A stretch of DNA of 8,266 nucleotides, from positions 1-8,266 of the forward strand of contig USNH01000031.1 of assembly GCA_900556015.1 (NCBI GenBank). Reading direction: 5' to 3'. A model generated the notes under the pieces. The model saw nothing but the letters and a program-made list of their open reading frames with translations. It ran no database searches and was not told the DNA's origin. Positions within the stretch are counted from its first letter, which is position 1; each line of letters opens with the position of its first letter. This stretch comes from an uncultured Eubacteriales bacterium. Lineage in GTDB: Bacteria > Bacillota_A > Clostridia > Oscillospirales > Oscillospiraceae. This document shows positions 1 to 4,474 of this stretch, piece by piece. The position numbers were made by a program, and so were the translations under genes.

Positions 1-24
1 TCGAGGCGGGCTTTGCCCCCTCGA
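1..24. other. Second hairpin at the window edge
   Basis: TCGAGG (1-6) pairs with CCTCGA (19-24), and GGGC (8-11) with GCCC (15-18) around a TTT loop, with one bulged base at 7: ten base pairs in 24 nt. It may be cut by the window edge. The 76 nt left of the divIC terminator hold no supported gene. A minus-strand frame opens at a GTG (76-74) and stays open to the edge, but it has no ribosome binding site and starts directly after the hairpin. Confidence 0.4.
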
Positions 25-76
25 GCTCCCCCTGCGTAAAAGAACCGCTGACCCCATAGAGAGGGTTTATCGACAC

Positions 77-107
77 GCAAAGAGGGCGGCCATGCCGCCC
101 TCTTTGC
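77..107 (-). terminator. Strong hairpin abutting the divIC stop, probable end of the cluster
   Basis: A perfect 14-bp stem GCAAAGAGGGCGGC / GCCGCCCTCTTTGC (77-90 and 94-107) has a 3-nt loop and begins at the base after the divIC TAA. On the minus strand the descending arm ends CTCTTTGCGTG, so the only T-run is inside the stem and no poly-U tail follows. It may be an intrinsic terminator with a weak tail or a 3' stabilising structure. Confidence 0.65.
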
Positions 108-401
108 TTATTCGTTCACATCGTAGAAGATGCGCTCACCCTCCTCCGCCAAACCCAGCTGGTCGCGGGCCAGCTCCTTGATGAAGTCCGGGTCATCCTT
201 CTTGGCCAGGTCGGAGCGCAGCGCCTCGTTCTCCTGCTGCTGCTGCTGCATCTGCCGGGTCAGGGACGCTTCCTGCACCTTGGCCTCGCCCAGCCGCTGG
301 TTCACCTGGATCAGCTCGATGCCGATAAAGACGGCCAGGGCGATGAGCACCAGCAGCAGTGCCGTGCTGGTGCGTTTCTTCGCTTTTTTCGACCGTGCCA
401 T
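108..401 (-). CDS. divIC: DivIC/FtsB-type septum formation initiator
   Basis: A 97-residue bitopic membrane protein of the divisome. It has a short basic cytoplasmic N-terminus (MARSKKAKKR), one transmembrane helix (about 13-32), an extracytoplasmic coiled coil (about 33-68) and the family's conserved tail PDFIKELARDQLGLAEEGERIFYDV (71-95, shared with FtsB/DivIC: an A-R-x-x-L-G-L core followed by a glycine and a hydrophobic end). DivIC works with FtsL and DivIB/FtsQ to recruit and activate septal peptidoglycan synthesis. The coiled coil holds QMQQQQQE, encoded by five pure CAG codons (234-248). The ATG at 399-401 follows GGGGAGGGGAG. The position after yabP-yabQ matches B. subtilis divIC. A strong hairpin starts directly after the TAA. 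Confidence 0.94.
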   Translation of the reverse strand: MARSKKAKKRTSTALLLVLIALAVFIGIELIQVNQRLGEAKVQEASLTRQMQQQQQENEALRSDLAKKDDPDFIKELARDQLGLAEEGERIFYDVNE

Positions 402-861
402 GTGCGCTCCCCTCCCCGCCGGAATGTTCTCTCTTTATCATAGCGCACTTTTTCCGAAAAAGAAAGGCTTTTTTCGCGGCGGACAGGGCTTTTTTTGCGC
501 CCCGGGCCGCCCAGCACACCGGCGTGAGCAGCAGCCGCGCCGTGGCCGCCGCCGCAGACAGCCAAAAATCCCACAGCGGCAGCAGCAGCGGGCTGAGCGC
601 CAGGGCGTAGACCAGCGCGCCCAGGGCCATGGCCGACAGCATGACGAGCCGCAGCTCCCCCTGCCCCACCCGCAGGGCGAACCAGACGGCGGTCAGCGTC
701 ACCGCTGCCACGAACAGTCCGTCCAGCGCGTGGGTCAGCCGCCGGTTTCTCCGGCGGCGCAGGCGGATGAGGCGCAGCAGGTCGTACACCGCCCCGGCGG
801 CCAGCCCCAGCACGGCGGCGGTGAGATACCCCGCCAGCTGGGCGGACACCACCACGCCCAT
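193..861 (-). CDS. yabQ: YabQ, spore cortex biosynthesis membrane protein (3' end uncertain)
   Basis: The frame encodes 222 residues. The N-terminal 140 look genuine: a hydrophobic segment (about 6-25), a YDLLRLIRLRRRR motif (26-38) typical of YabQ, hydrophobic segments at about 48-66 and 72-98, and a basic amphipathic stretch (104-143). YabQ is a mother-cell membrane protein needed for spore cortex. The start at 859-861 has no clear Shine-Dalgarno and relies on coupling to yabP. Residues after about 154 overlap divIC by 209 nt in another frame and are an Ala/Gly/Pro/His-rich string typical of antisense-like reading, so they are doubtful. Tandem stops TGA-TAA (440-435) lie one frame over, 36 nt before divIC. 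Removing one base from an A-run (A7 at 490-496, A6 at 469-474 or A5 at 449-453, plus-strand positions) would give a clean protein of about 140 residues. Confidence 0.8.
   Translation of the reverse strand: MGVVVSAQLAGYLTAAVLGLAAGAVYDLLRLIRLRRRRNRRLTHALDGLFVAAVTLTAVWFALRVGQGELRLVMLSAMALGALVYALALSPLLLPLWDFWLSAAAATARLLLTPVCWAARGAKKALSAAKKAFLFRKKCAMIKREHSGGEGSAHGTVEKSEETHQHGTAAGAHRPGRLYRHRADPGEPAAGRGQGAGSVPDPADAAAAAGERGAALRPGQEG
437..465 (-). promoter_or_regulatory. Possible vegetative promoter for divIC inside the yabQ 3' end
   Basis: TATGAT (442-437) matches the sigma-A -10 at 5 of 6 positions in a locally A/T-rich patch 36 nt before the divIC ATG. The sequence 17 nt upstream, TTTCTT (465-460), is a poor -35. 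An independent promoter would make sense because divIC is a vegetative division gene lying behind sigma-E genes. The evidence is weak. Confidence 0.3.
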
Positions 862-862
862 A

Positions 863-1147
863 TCAGCCGAACAGCCGGGCGAAGAACCCGCCGCCGCCCG
901 CCTCCGGCGCGTCCTCGTAGGTCACGGCGTCGATGCGCCCGTCCACGTGCAGCTCTCCGCCGTCCAGACTCAGCTTGCCGATGTGCAGCGCCTCGCCGCT
1001 GACCACCAGCGTCCCCACGCAGGTGCTCAGCACGATGCAGGTGTCGTCGAACCGCTCCACGTCCTCCACGCCGGACACGGTGAGCTTTTCCCGGCCCTCT
1101 AATTGCAGACGGTGCGTCTGCGCGCCGTCGGTGATGTCGTATGGCAT
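863..1147 (-). CDS. yabP: Sporulation protein YabP
   Basis: A 94-residue protein of the YabP/YqfC family, similar in length to B. subtilis YabP (about 100). The family core is readable: EKLTVSGVEDVERFDD (20-35), the hydrophobic strand VLSTCVGTLVVSGEALHIGKLSLDGG split over 39-64, a conserved VDGRIDAVTYED (68-79), and a glycine-rich linker before FFARLFG. The protein is expressed in the mother cell and linked to spore formation, but its biochemical role is unknown. The ATG at 1145-1147 uses GAGGGG about 8-10 nt upstream, inside an inverted repeat and downstream of a sigma-E promoter. The TGA stop is separated by a single base from the yabQ ATG (TGATATG), so the two are almost certainly one translational unit. 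Confidence 0.9.
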   Translation of the reverse strand: MPYDITDGAQTHRLQLEGREKLTVSGVEDVERFDDTCIVLSTCVGTLVVSGEALHIGKLSLDGGELHVDGRIDAVTYEDAPEAGGGGFFARLFG

Positions 1148-1153
1148 AAAACG

Positions 1154-1192
1154 TCCCCCTCACACACGGTTTTTCCCAGTGTATGAGGGGGA
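1154..1192 (-). promoter_or_regulatory. 14-bp inverted repeat that would sequester the yabP ribosome binding site
   Basis: Arms 1179-1192 and 1154-1167 pair over 14 positions with an 11-nt loop (1168-1178). The one DNA mismatch (1163/1183) becomes a G-U pair in minus-strand RNA. The downstream arm contains the yabP Shine-Dalgarno GAGGGGGA (1161-1154), and the upstream arm overlaps the sigma-E -10. The stem is followed by CGTTTT, so a weak terminator role is also possible. See findings. Confidence 0.6.
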
Positions 1193-1206
1193 GCGCCATA
1201 GTATGA
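1178..1206 (-). promoter_or_regulatory. Sigma-E-type sporulation promoter for yabP-yabQ
   Basis: On the minus strand the -35 region reads TCATACT (1206-1200) and the -10 reads CATACACT (1185-1178). ATA (1204-1202) and CATACACT are separated by 16 nt, matching the published sigma-E pattern ATA-N16-18-CATACAHT at every defined position. The predicted start is near 1170-1172, about 25 nt before the yabP ATG. B. subtilis yabP and yabQ belong to the sigma-E regulon, so position and function agree. Confidence 0.78.
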
Positions 1207-1217
1207 CGGGTTTGTCC

Positions 1218-1466
1218 TTATGCCCCGGCCACCTCGCGGTACATGGCCGCCGCCGCGTCCTTGCCCACGCTCTCCGTGACGGACAGCACCTCCACCGTCA
1301 GCGTTTTCGCGCCGAAGCGGATGGAGATCACGTCCCCCACCTTCACATCGTAGGACGCACGCTGCACCCGCCCGTTGACGGTGACGCGCTCCGCGTCACA
1401 GGCATCGTTGGCCACGGTGCGGCGCTTGATGAGCCGGGAGACCTTCAGGTATTTGTCCAAACGCAT
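1218..1466 (-). CDS. rqcP: S4-domain RNA-binding protein RqcP (YabO)
   Basis: An 82-residue protein consisting of an S4 RNA-binding domain (residues 1-33, MRLDKYLKVSRLIKRR ... RVTVNGR) and a short basic/beta extension. It is collinear with B. subtilis YabO/RqcP, which binds stalled 50S-peptidyl-tRNA complexes with RqcH and drives C-terminal alanine tailing in ribosome quality control. Arg2 and Arg16, in positions important for ribosome binding in the Bacillus protein, are conserved. The ATG at 1464-1466 follows AGGAAGGAG with 7-nt spacing, immediately after the hup terminator. E. coli Hsp15 (HslR) is a distant relative, but the length and the yabP-yabQ-divIC neighbourhood favour RqcP. A sigma-E promoter and inverted repeat occupy the 70 nt downstream, separating this housekeeping gene from the sporulation genes. 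Confidence 0.93.
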   Translation of the reverse strand: MRLDKYLKVSRLIKRRTVANDACDAERVTVNGRVQRASYDVKVGDVISIRFGAKTLTVEVLSVTESVGKDAAAAMYREVAGA

Positions 1467-1486
1467 GGTGCTGCTCCTTCCTGGGG

Positions 1487-1515
1487 AAAAAGCCGGTGCG
1501 GAAGCACCGGCTTTT
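1487..1515 (-). terminator. Intrinsic terminator after hup
   Basis: A perfect 12-bp stem AAAAGCCGGTGC / GCACCGGCTTTT (1488-1499 and 1504-1515) closes a 4-nt loop. On the minus strand it ends in TTTTT (1491-1487) followed by CCCC. It begins 23 nt after the hup stop and ends 20 nt before the rqcP ATG, so rqcP must be reached by read-through or from a promoter overlapping the hairpin. The plus strand also ends in TTTT, so it could work in both directions. Confidence 0.85.
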
Positions 1516-1538
1516 CGTATCCTGTATGGGGTATGACC

Positions 1539-1814
1539 TTACTTCGCCACAGCGTCCTTCAGAGCCTTGCCGGCCTTGAAGGCGGGAACGGTGGAAGCGG
1601 GGATCTCCACGCTCTCGCCGGTGCGGGGATTCAGGCCGGTGCGGGCGGCGCGCTTCTTGGTCTCGAAAGAGCCAAAGCCCACCAGCTGCACCTTCTCGTC
1701 AGCCTTCAGCGCGTCGGTGATGGCGCACAGAACGGCGTTGACGGCGGCGTCGGAATCCTTCTTGGACAGGCCGGTCTTCTCGGCGACAGCGGCGATCAGT
1801 TCAGTCTTATTCAT
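1539..1814 (-). CDS. hup: HU family DNA-binding protein
   Basis: A 91-residue histone-like protein that bends and compacts DNA as a dimer. The HU signature is clear: N-terminal [20 protein letters not shown], core [16 protein letters not shown] (45-60), and the beta-arm tip LNPRTGE with intercalating Pro63, ending [12 protein letters not shown]. Residue 61 is Leu where B. subtilis HBsu has Arg. I chose the ATG at 1812-1814 because GGGAGG lies 7 nt upstream and it gives the standard HU length; a TTG five codons upstream is unsupported. In many Clostridia hup sits at this place between mazG and the S4-domain gene, an insertion relative to B. subtilis. A strong intrinsic terminator follows the stop, so hup RNA is probably made in excess of the downstream genes. 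Confidence 0.97.
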   Translation of the reverse strand: MNKTELIAAVAEKTGLSKKDSDAAVNAVLCAITDALKADEKVQLVGFGSFETKKRAARTGLNPRTGESVEIPASTVPAFKAGKALKDAVAK

Positions 1815-1849
1815 GATGTTTCCTCCCAAAATTTTTCATTTGTTGTATG

Positions 1850-1867
1850 CACCGCGCTCCGGCGGTG
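1850..1867 (-). other. Small hairpin in the mazG-hup gap
   Basis: CACCGC and GCGGTG (1850-1855 and 1862-1867) form a 6-bp stem with a 6-nt loop, midway between the mazG stop and the hup start. No T-run follows it on the minus strand, so it is not a good terminator. The 84-nt gap must presumably carry a promoter if hup is made independently, but I see only weak -10-like strings (for example TAGGAT and TACGAT) without a -35 partner. Confidence 0.3.
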
Positions 1868-1898
1868 ATCCTAAAACGATGTGGATCGTATTAAGAAC

Positions 1899-2687
1899 TC
1901 AGGAATGCTTTGCCCCGTTCCACAGGGCGGTCATCTCGTCCAGGGACAGCTGCTCCAGCGACTGACCGCGCTCCAGCGCGGCCTGCTCCATGGCGCGGAA
2001 GCGGCGGATGAATTTCTCGCAGGTCAGGGTGATGGCCTCCTCCGGGTCGATGCCGCAGAACCGGCCCACCTTGACGGCGGCGAACAGCACGTCGCCCAGC
2101 TCACCGGCTATGTCGCCCTGCTCCGCCACGGCCTGATGCAGCTCCGCCGTCTCCTCGTCCAGCTTGTCCAGCGCGCCCTGCACGTCTGGCCAGTCGAAGC
2201 CGGCGTCCGCCGCCTTCTTTTGCAGCTTCTCCGCCCGCCACAGGCCCGGCAGACTGCGGGCCACGGCATCCAGCGCATCGGCGGTGGTCTTTTGCCCCTT
2301 TTCCAGGCGCTTCAGCTTGTCCCAGCTCACCAGCACGGATTCCGACGAGTCCTCGTGAGCCGCGCCGAACACGTGGGGATGGCGGAACAGCAGCTTCTTC
2401 ACCACGCCGTCGCACACGTCGTCCATGTCGAAGCGCCCTGCGTCCCGCTCGATGTCCGCGTGGAACACCACCTGCATCAGCACGTCGCCCAGCTCCTCTT
2501 TCAGCAGGGCGGTATCGCCGGTGTCGATGGCCTCGGCGGCCTCGTAGGCCTCCTCTAAAAGTCCCCGGCGGATGCTCTCGTGGGTCTGCACCTTGTCCCA
2601 GGGGCAGCCCTCCGGCGACCGCAGCAGACGGATGATCTCCAGCAGGTCGTCATAGCCGTAACGGGGTTTCCTAACAAAATCTATCAT
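1899..2687 (-). CDS. mazG: Nucleoside triphosphate pyrophosphohydrolase MazG
   Basis: A 262-residue all-alpha NTP pyrophosphatase that hydrolyses (d)NTPs to NMP and PPi, with proposed roles in clearing aberrant nucleotides and damping stress responses. Two tandem MazG domains are visible. The N-terminal one has GCPWD at 27-31, the EEAYE helix at 45-49 and KEELGDVL at 63-70. The C-terminal one has DEETAE at 177-182 and GELGDVLFA at 195-203. The EExxE and ExxD acidic residues that bind Mg are present in both. The length matches E. coli MazG (about 263). Unlike B. subtilis YabN at the same position, there is no N-terminal tetrapyrrole-methylase-like domain, and the start has its own TAGGAG site 7 nt upstream, so it is not a truncated fusion. 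The 48 nt before it, after spoVB, show no clear promoter or terminator. Confidence 0.95.
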   Translation of the reverse strand: MIDFVRKPRYGYDDLLEIIRLLRSPEGCPWDKVQTHESIRRGLLEEAYEAAEAIDTGDTALLKEELGDVLMQVVFHADIERDAGRFDMDDVCDGVVKKLLFRHPHVFGAAHEDSSESVLVSWDKLKRLEKGQKTTADALDAVARSLPGLWRAEKLQKKAADAGFDWPDVQGALDKLDEETAELHQAVAEQGDIAGELGDVLFAAVKVGRFCGIDPEEAITLTCEKFIRRFRAMEQAALERGQSLEQLSLDEMTALWNGAKHS

Positions 2688-2735
2688 ACTTCCGCTCCTA
2701 TTGCAAGAGGTTTTCGCCTGTGTGGACAGAAAAGT

Positions 2736-4322
2736 TCAGCGCAAACGCAGTATTTGCGCGATTTTTTCCCCTTTTGGCAGGGCCAGCAGCTCCTGCCGGG
2801 TCACTGTGCCGGTGGCCAGCACCAGCAGCACGTACACCGCCGCGGCGATGAGGATGGCCGGCAGCACCGCCCAGCGCTCCGGCAGCACCTGGGCCAGCAG
2901 GCCGTAGGACGACCGGGCGGCCAGGGCCATGACCGCCGTCAGCAGCAGCGGCCTGGCGAACAGGCCGATGTAGCCGGGCCGCTCCGGCACGCACCGGGCG
3001 ATGGCGATGAGGTTCAGCACTACGATGAGGGCGTAGCAGTACAGCGTGCTCACCGCCGCACCCCGGATGCCGGTGGCCGGGTCGCCCACCATCAGGTAGT
3101 TGGTGACGATCTTCATCACGCCGCCGCACAGCAGCGTGAACACCGGGACACCGGGTCTGCCATAGGCTTGCAGCACGCCGTTGGTGGCCACCATCAGGCA
3201 CACGAACACGCAGGCAAGGCCCAAAAACGTCAGGTGGTACGCTGCCGCCCGGGCGGTATCCGGCACGGCGGGGTACAGCAGCAGCAAAATGGGCTCGGCC
3301 AGCACGGACAATCCCGCGCCCGCCGGCAGCGCCGCCAGGGTGGTCAGCTTCAGCGCGCCGCCTACGGCCCGGCCCGCCGCCGCCCTGTCCTGCCGGGTCA
3401 GCGCCGCCGTGATGGCGGGCATCAGGCTGACGGACACGGGGTAGATGAACGACGGCGGCAGCTGGAACAGCGTCATGCCGAAGGTGTACTGGCCGTACAG
3501 GGCGGAGGTCTCCGCCGCCGAATAGCCCAGCGTGTCCCGCAGGGTGCTGGTCACCAGTGCCTGATCCAGCAGGGTGATGAGGCTCATGCCCGCCGCGCCC
3601 ACGGTGATGGGCACGCCCACCGACAGCAGCTGGCGCAGCAGCTCACGGCGGCGGGGTGGTACGTCCCGCGCCTCCGGCAGGGTGCAGCGCCTGGCGGTGA
3701 GGCAGGCCGTCACCAAAAGCCCCAGTGCCGCGCCGGCGGTGACGCCGCCGATCGCCCCGGCGGCGCACAGCTCCGGGGCGGCGTTTTGCTTCAAAAGCAG
3801 CAGGCACAGCGCAAGGCCGATGACCAGCTTGCCCGCCGACTCCGTCACCTGTCCGGCGGCGGTGGGGAGCATATCCCCCAGCCCCTGGCCGAAGCCACGC
3901 AGGGCCGAGGACACGCACACCAGCGCCACCGCCGGGCCTAAGGCCCGGATGGCGTAGGCGGCGGCCTCGTCGTGCAGCCACCCGGCCAGCACCTGGGGCA
4001 TGGCGCACATGACGGCGCTGCATAATAGGCCGATGGACGCCAGCAGCGCCAGCGCCATCCGAAAGCCCCGCCGCGCCCCGGCATAGCGATGCTGGGCGGC
4101 GGCCCTGGCCACCAGGCGGCTCAATGCCACCGGCAGTCCGGCGGTGGACAGCACCAGCAGCAGGCTGTAAATGTTGTACGCGGCGTAGAAGTGGGCCATG
4201 CCCTCGCTGTCCAGCAGGTTGCCCAGCGGGATCTTATACACAGCGCCCAACAGCTTCGTCACTGCCACAGCCCCGGCCAAAATGGCCGCGCCGCCCATGA
4301 AATTCTGCCGTGTCCGCGCCAT
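2736..4322 (-). CDS. spoVB: SpoVB/MurJ-like polysaccharide flippase (MOP superfamily)
   Basis: A 528-residue integral membrane protein, close in length to B. subtilis SpoVB. It is almost continuously hydrophobic, compatible with the 14 helices usual in the MOP exporter superfamily. The N-terminus MARTRQNFMGGAAILAGAVAV and the internal GQYTFGMTLFQLPPSFIYPVSVSLMPAI are typical of SpoVB/YtgP-type proteins. Family members are proposed to move lipid-linked peptidoglycan precursors across the membrane, and SpoVB is needed for spore cortex formation. The ATG at 4320-4322 has AAGGAGG 6 nt upstream. Downstream gene order (mazG ... rqcP-yabP-yabQ-divIC) supports SpoVB over a generic MATE or O-antigen flippase. 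In B. subtilis spoVB is under sigma-E, but I see no sigma-E consensus in the palindrome-filled gap upstream, so its promoter may be further upstream or degenerate. Confidence 0.9.
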   Translation of the reverse strand: MARTRQNFMGGAAILAGAVAVTKLLGAVYKIPLGNLLDSEGMAHFYAAYNIYSLLLVLSTAGLPVALSRLVARAAAQHRYAGARRGFRMALALLASIGLLCSAVMCAMPQVLAGWLHDEAAAYAIRALGPAVALVCVSSALRGFGQGLGDMLPTAAGQVTESAGKLVIGLALCLLLLKQNAAPELCAAGAIGGVTAGAALGLLVTACLTARRCTLPEARDVPPRRRELLRQLLSVGVPITVGAAGMSLITLLDQALVTSTLRDTLGYSAAETSALYGQYTFGMTLFQLPPSFIYPVSVSLMPAITAALTRQDRAAAGRAVGGALKLTTLAALPAGAGLSVLAEPILLLLYPAVPDTARAAAYHLTFLGLACVFVCLMVATNGVLQAYGRPGVPVFTLLCGGVMKIVTNYLMVGDPATGIRGAAVSTLYCYALIVVLNLIAIARCVPERPGYIGLFARPLLLTAVMALAARSSYGLLAQVLPERWAVLPAILIAAAVYVLLVLATGTVTRQELLALPKGEKIAQILRLR

Positions 4323-4359
4323 GGCCGCCCTCCTTGATGATCGATCTGCGCCGTCCGCC

Positions 4360-4464
4360 TGTCATTCCGGGCCAGTGACCGAGGTCACTGGCGTGGGAAT
4401 CCGTATCCCCGGCAAAGGAGAGCGGATCGCCACGACCAGTCTGAGGACTGGTCTCGCGATGACA
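4360..4464. repeat. 105-base imperfect palindromic intergenic element (MITE/REP-like)
   Basis: The outer ends are inverted: TGTCAT at 4360-4365 and ATGACA at 4459-4464. Inside are two perfect smaller palindromes. The first is GCCAGTGACC / GGTCACTGGC (4371-4380 and 4383-4392, 2-nt spacer); the second is GACCAGTC / GACTGGTC (4434-4441 and 4446-4453, 4-nt loop). Between them GTGGGAATCCG (4393-4403) pairs 9 of 11 with the inverse of CGGATCGCCAC (4423-4433). The unit can therefore fold as one long stem with two side hairpins, in DNA or in RNA of either strand. It has no coding potential. I recall similar sequences dispersed between genes in GC-rich gut Clostridia, but cannot confirm that here. It fills most of the hemZ-spoVB gap and might act as a transcription or mRNA-processing boundary; neither strand has a T-run after a stem. 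Confidence 0.75.
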
Positions 4465-4474
4465 AGAGGGGGCG

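Noticed and set aside
1..76. Minus-strand frame from a GTG at 76 to the window edge
   Set aside because: About 25 codons with no ribosome binding site, starting directly at the base of a terminator-like hairpin, with no recognisable protein motif.
490..496. Programmed -1 frameshift at A7 in yabQ
   Set aside because: The -1 frame runs on into divIC to a stop at 311-313 and yields no recognisable domain; a plain indel or a natural overlap is simpler.
1522..1530. A second sigma-E-like CATACA on the minus strand just after the hup stop
   Set aside because: It reads CATACAGG, lacking the final T, has no ATA at the right distance and lies upstream of the hup terminator.
1815..1829. TTG start five codons upstream for hup
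   Set aside because: The Shine-Dalgarno GGGAGG lies inside that extension and is correctly spaced for the ATG at 1814, which gives the standard HU length.
1843..1850. CATACAAC before hup as a sigma-E -10
   Set aside because: There is no ATA 16-18 nt upstream (the region is GC-rich hairpin), and hup is expected to be vegetative.
4323..4474. A small plus-strand protein spanning the hemZ-spoVB gap
   Set aside because: The frame is dictated by the palindromic repeat, extends into antisense of both flanking genes and lacks a credible start.
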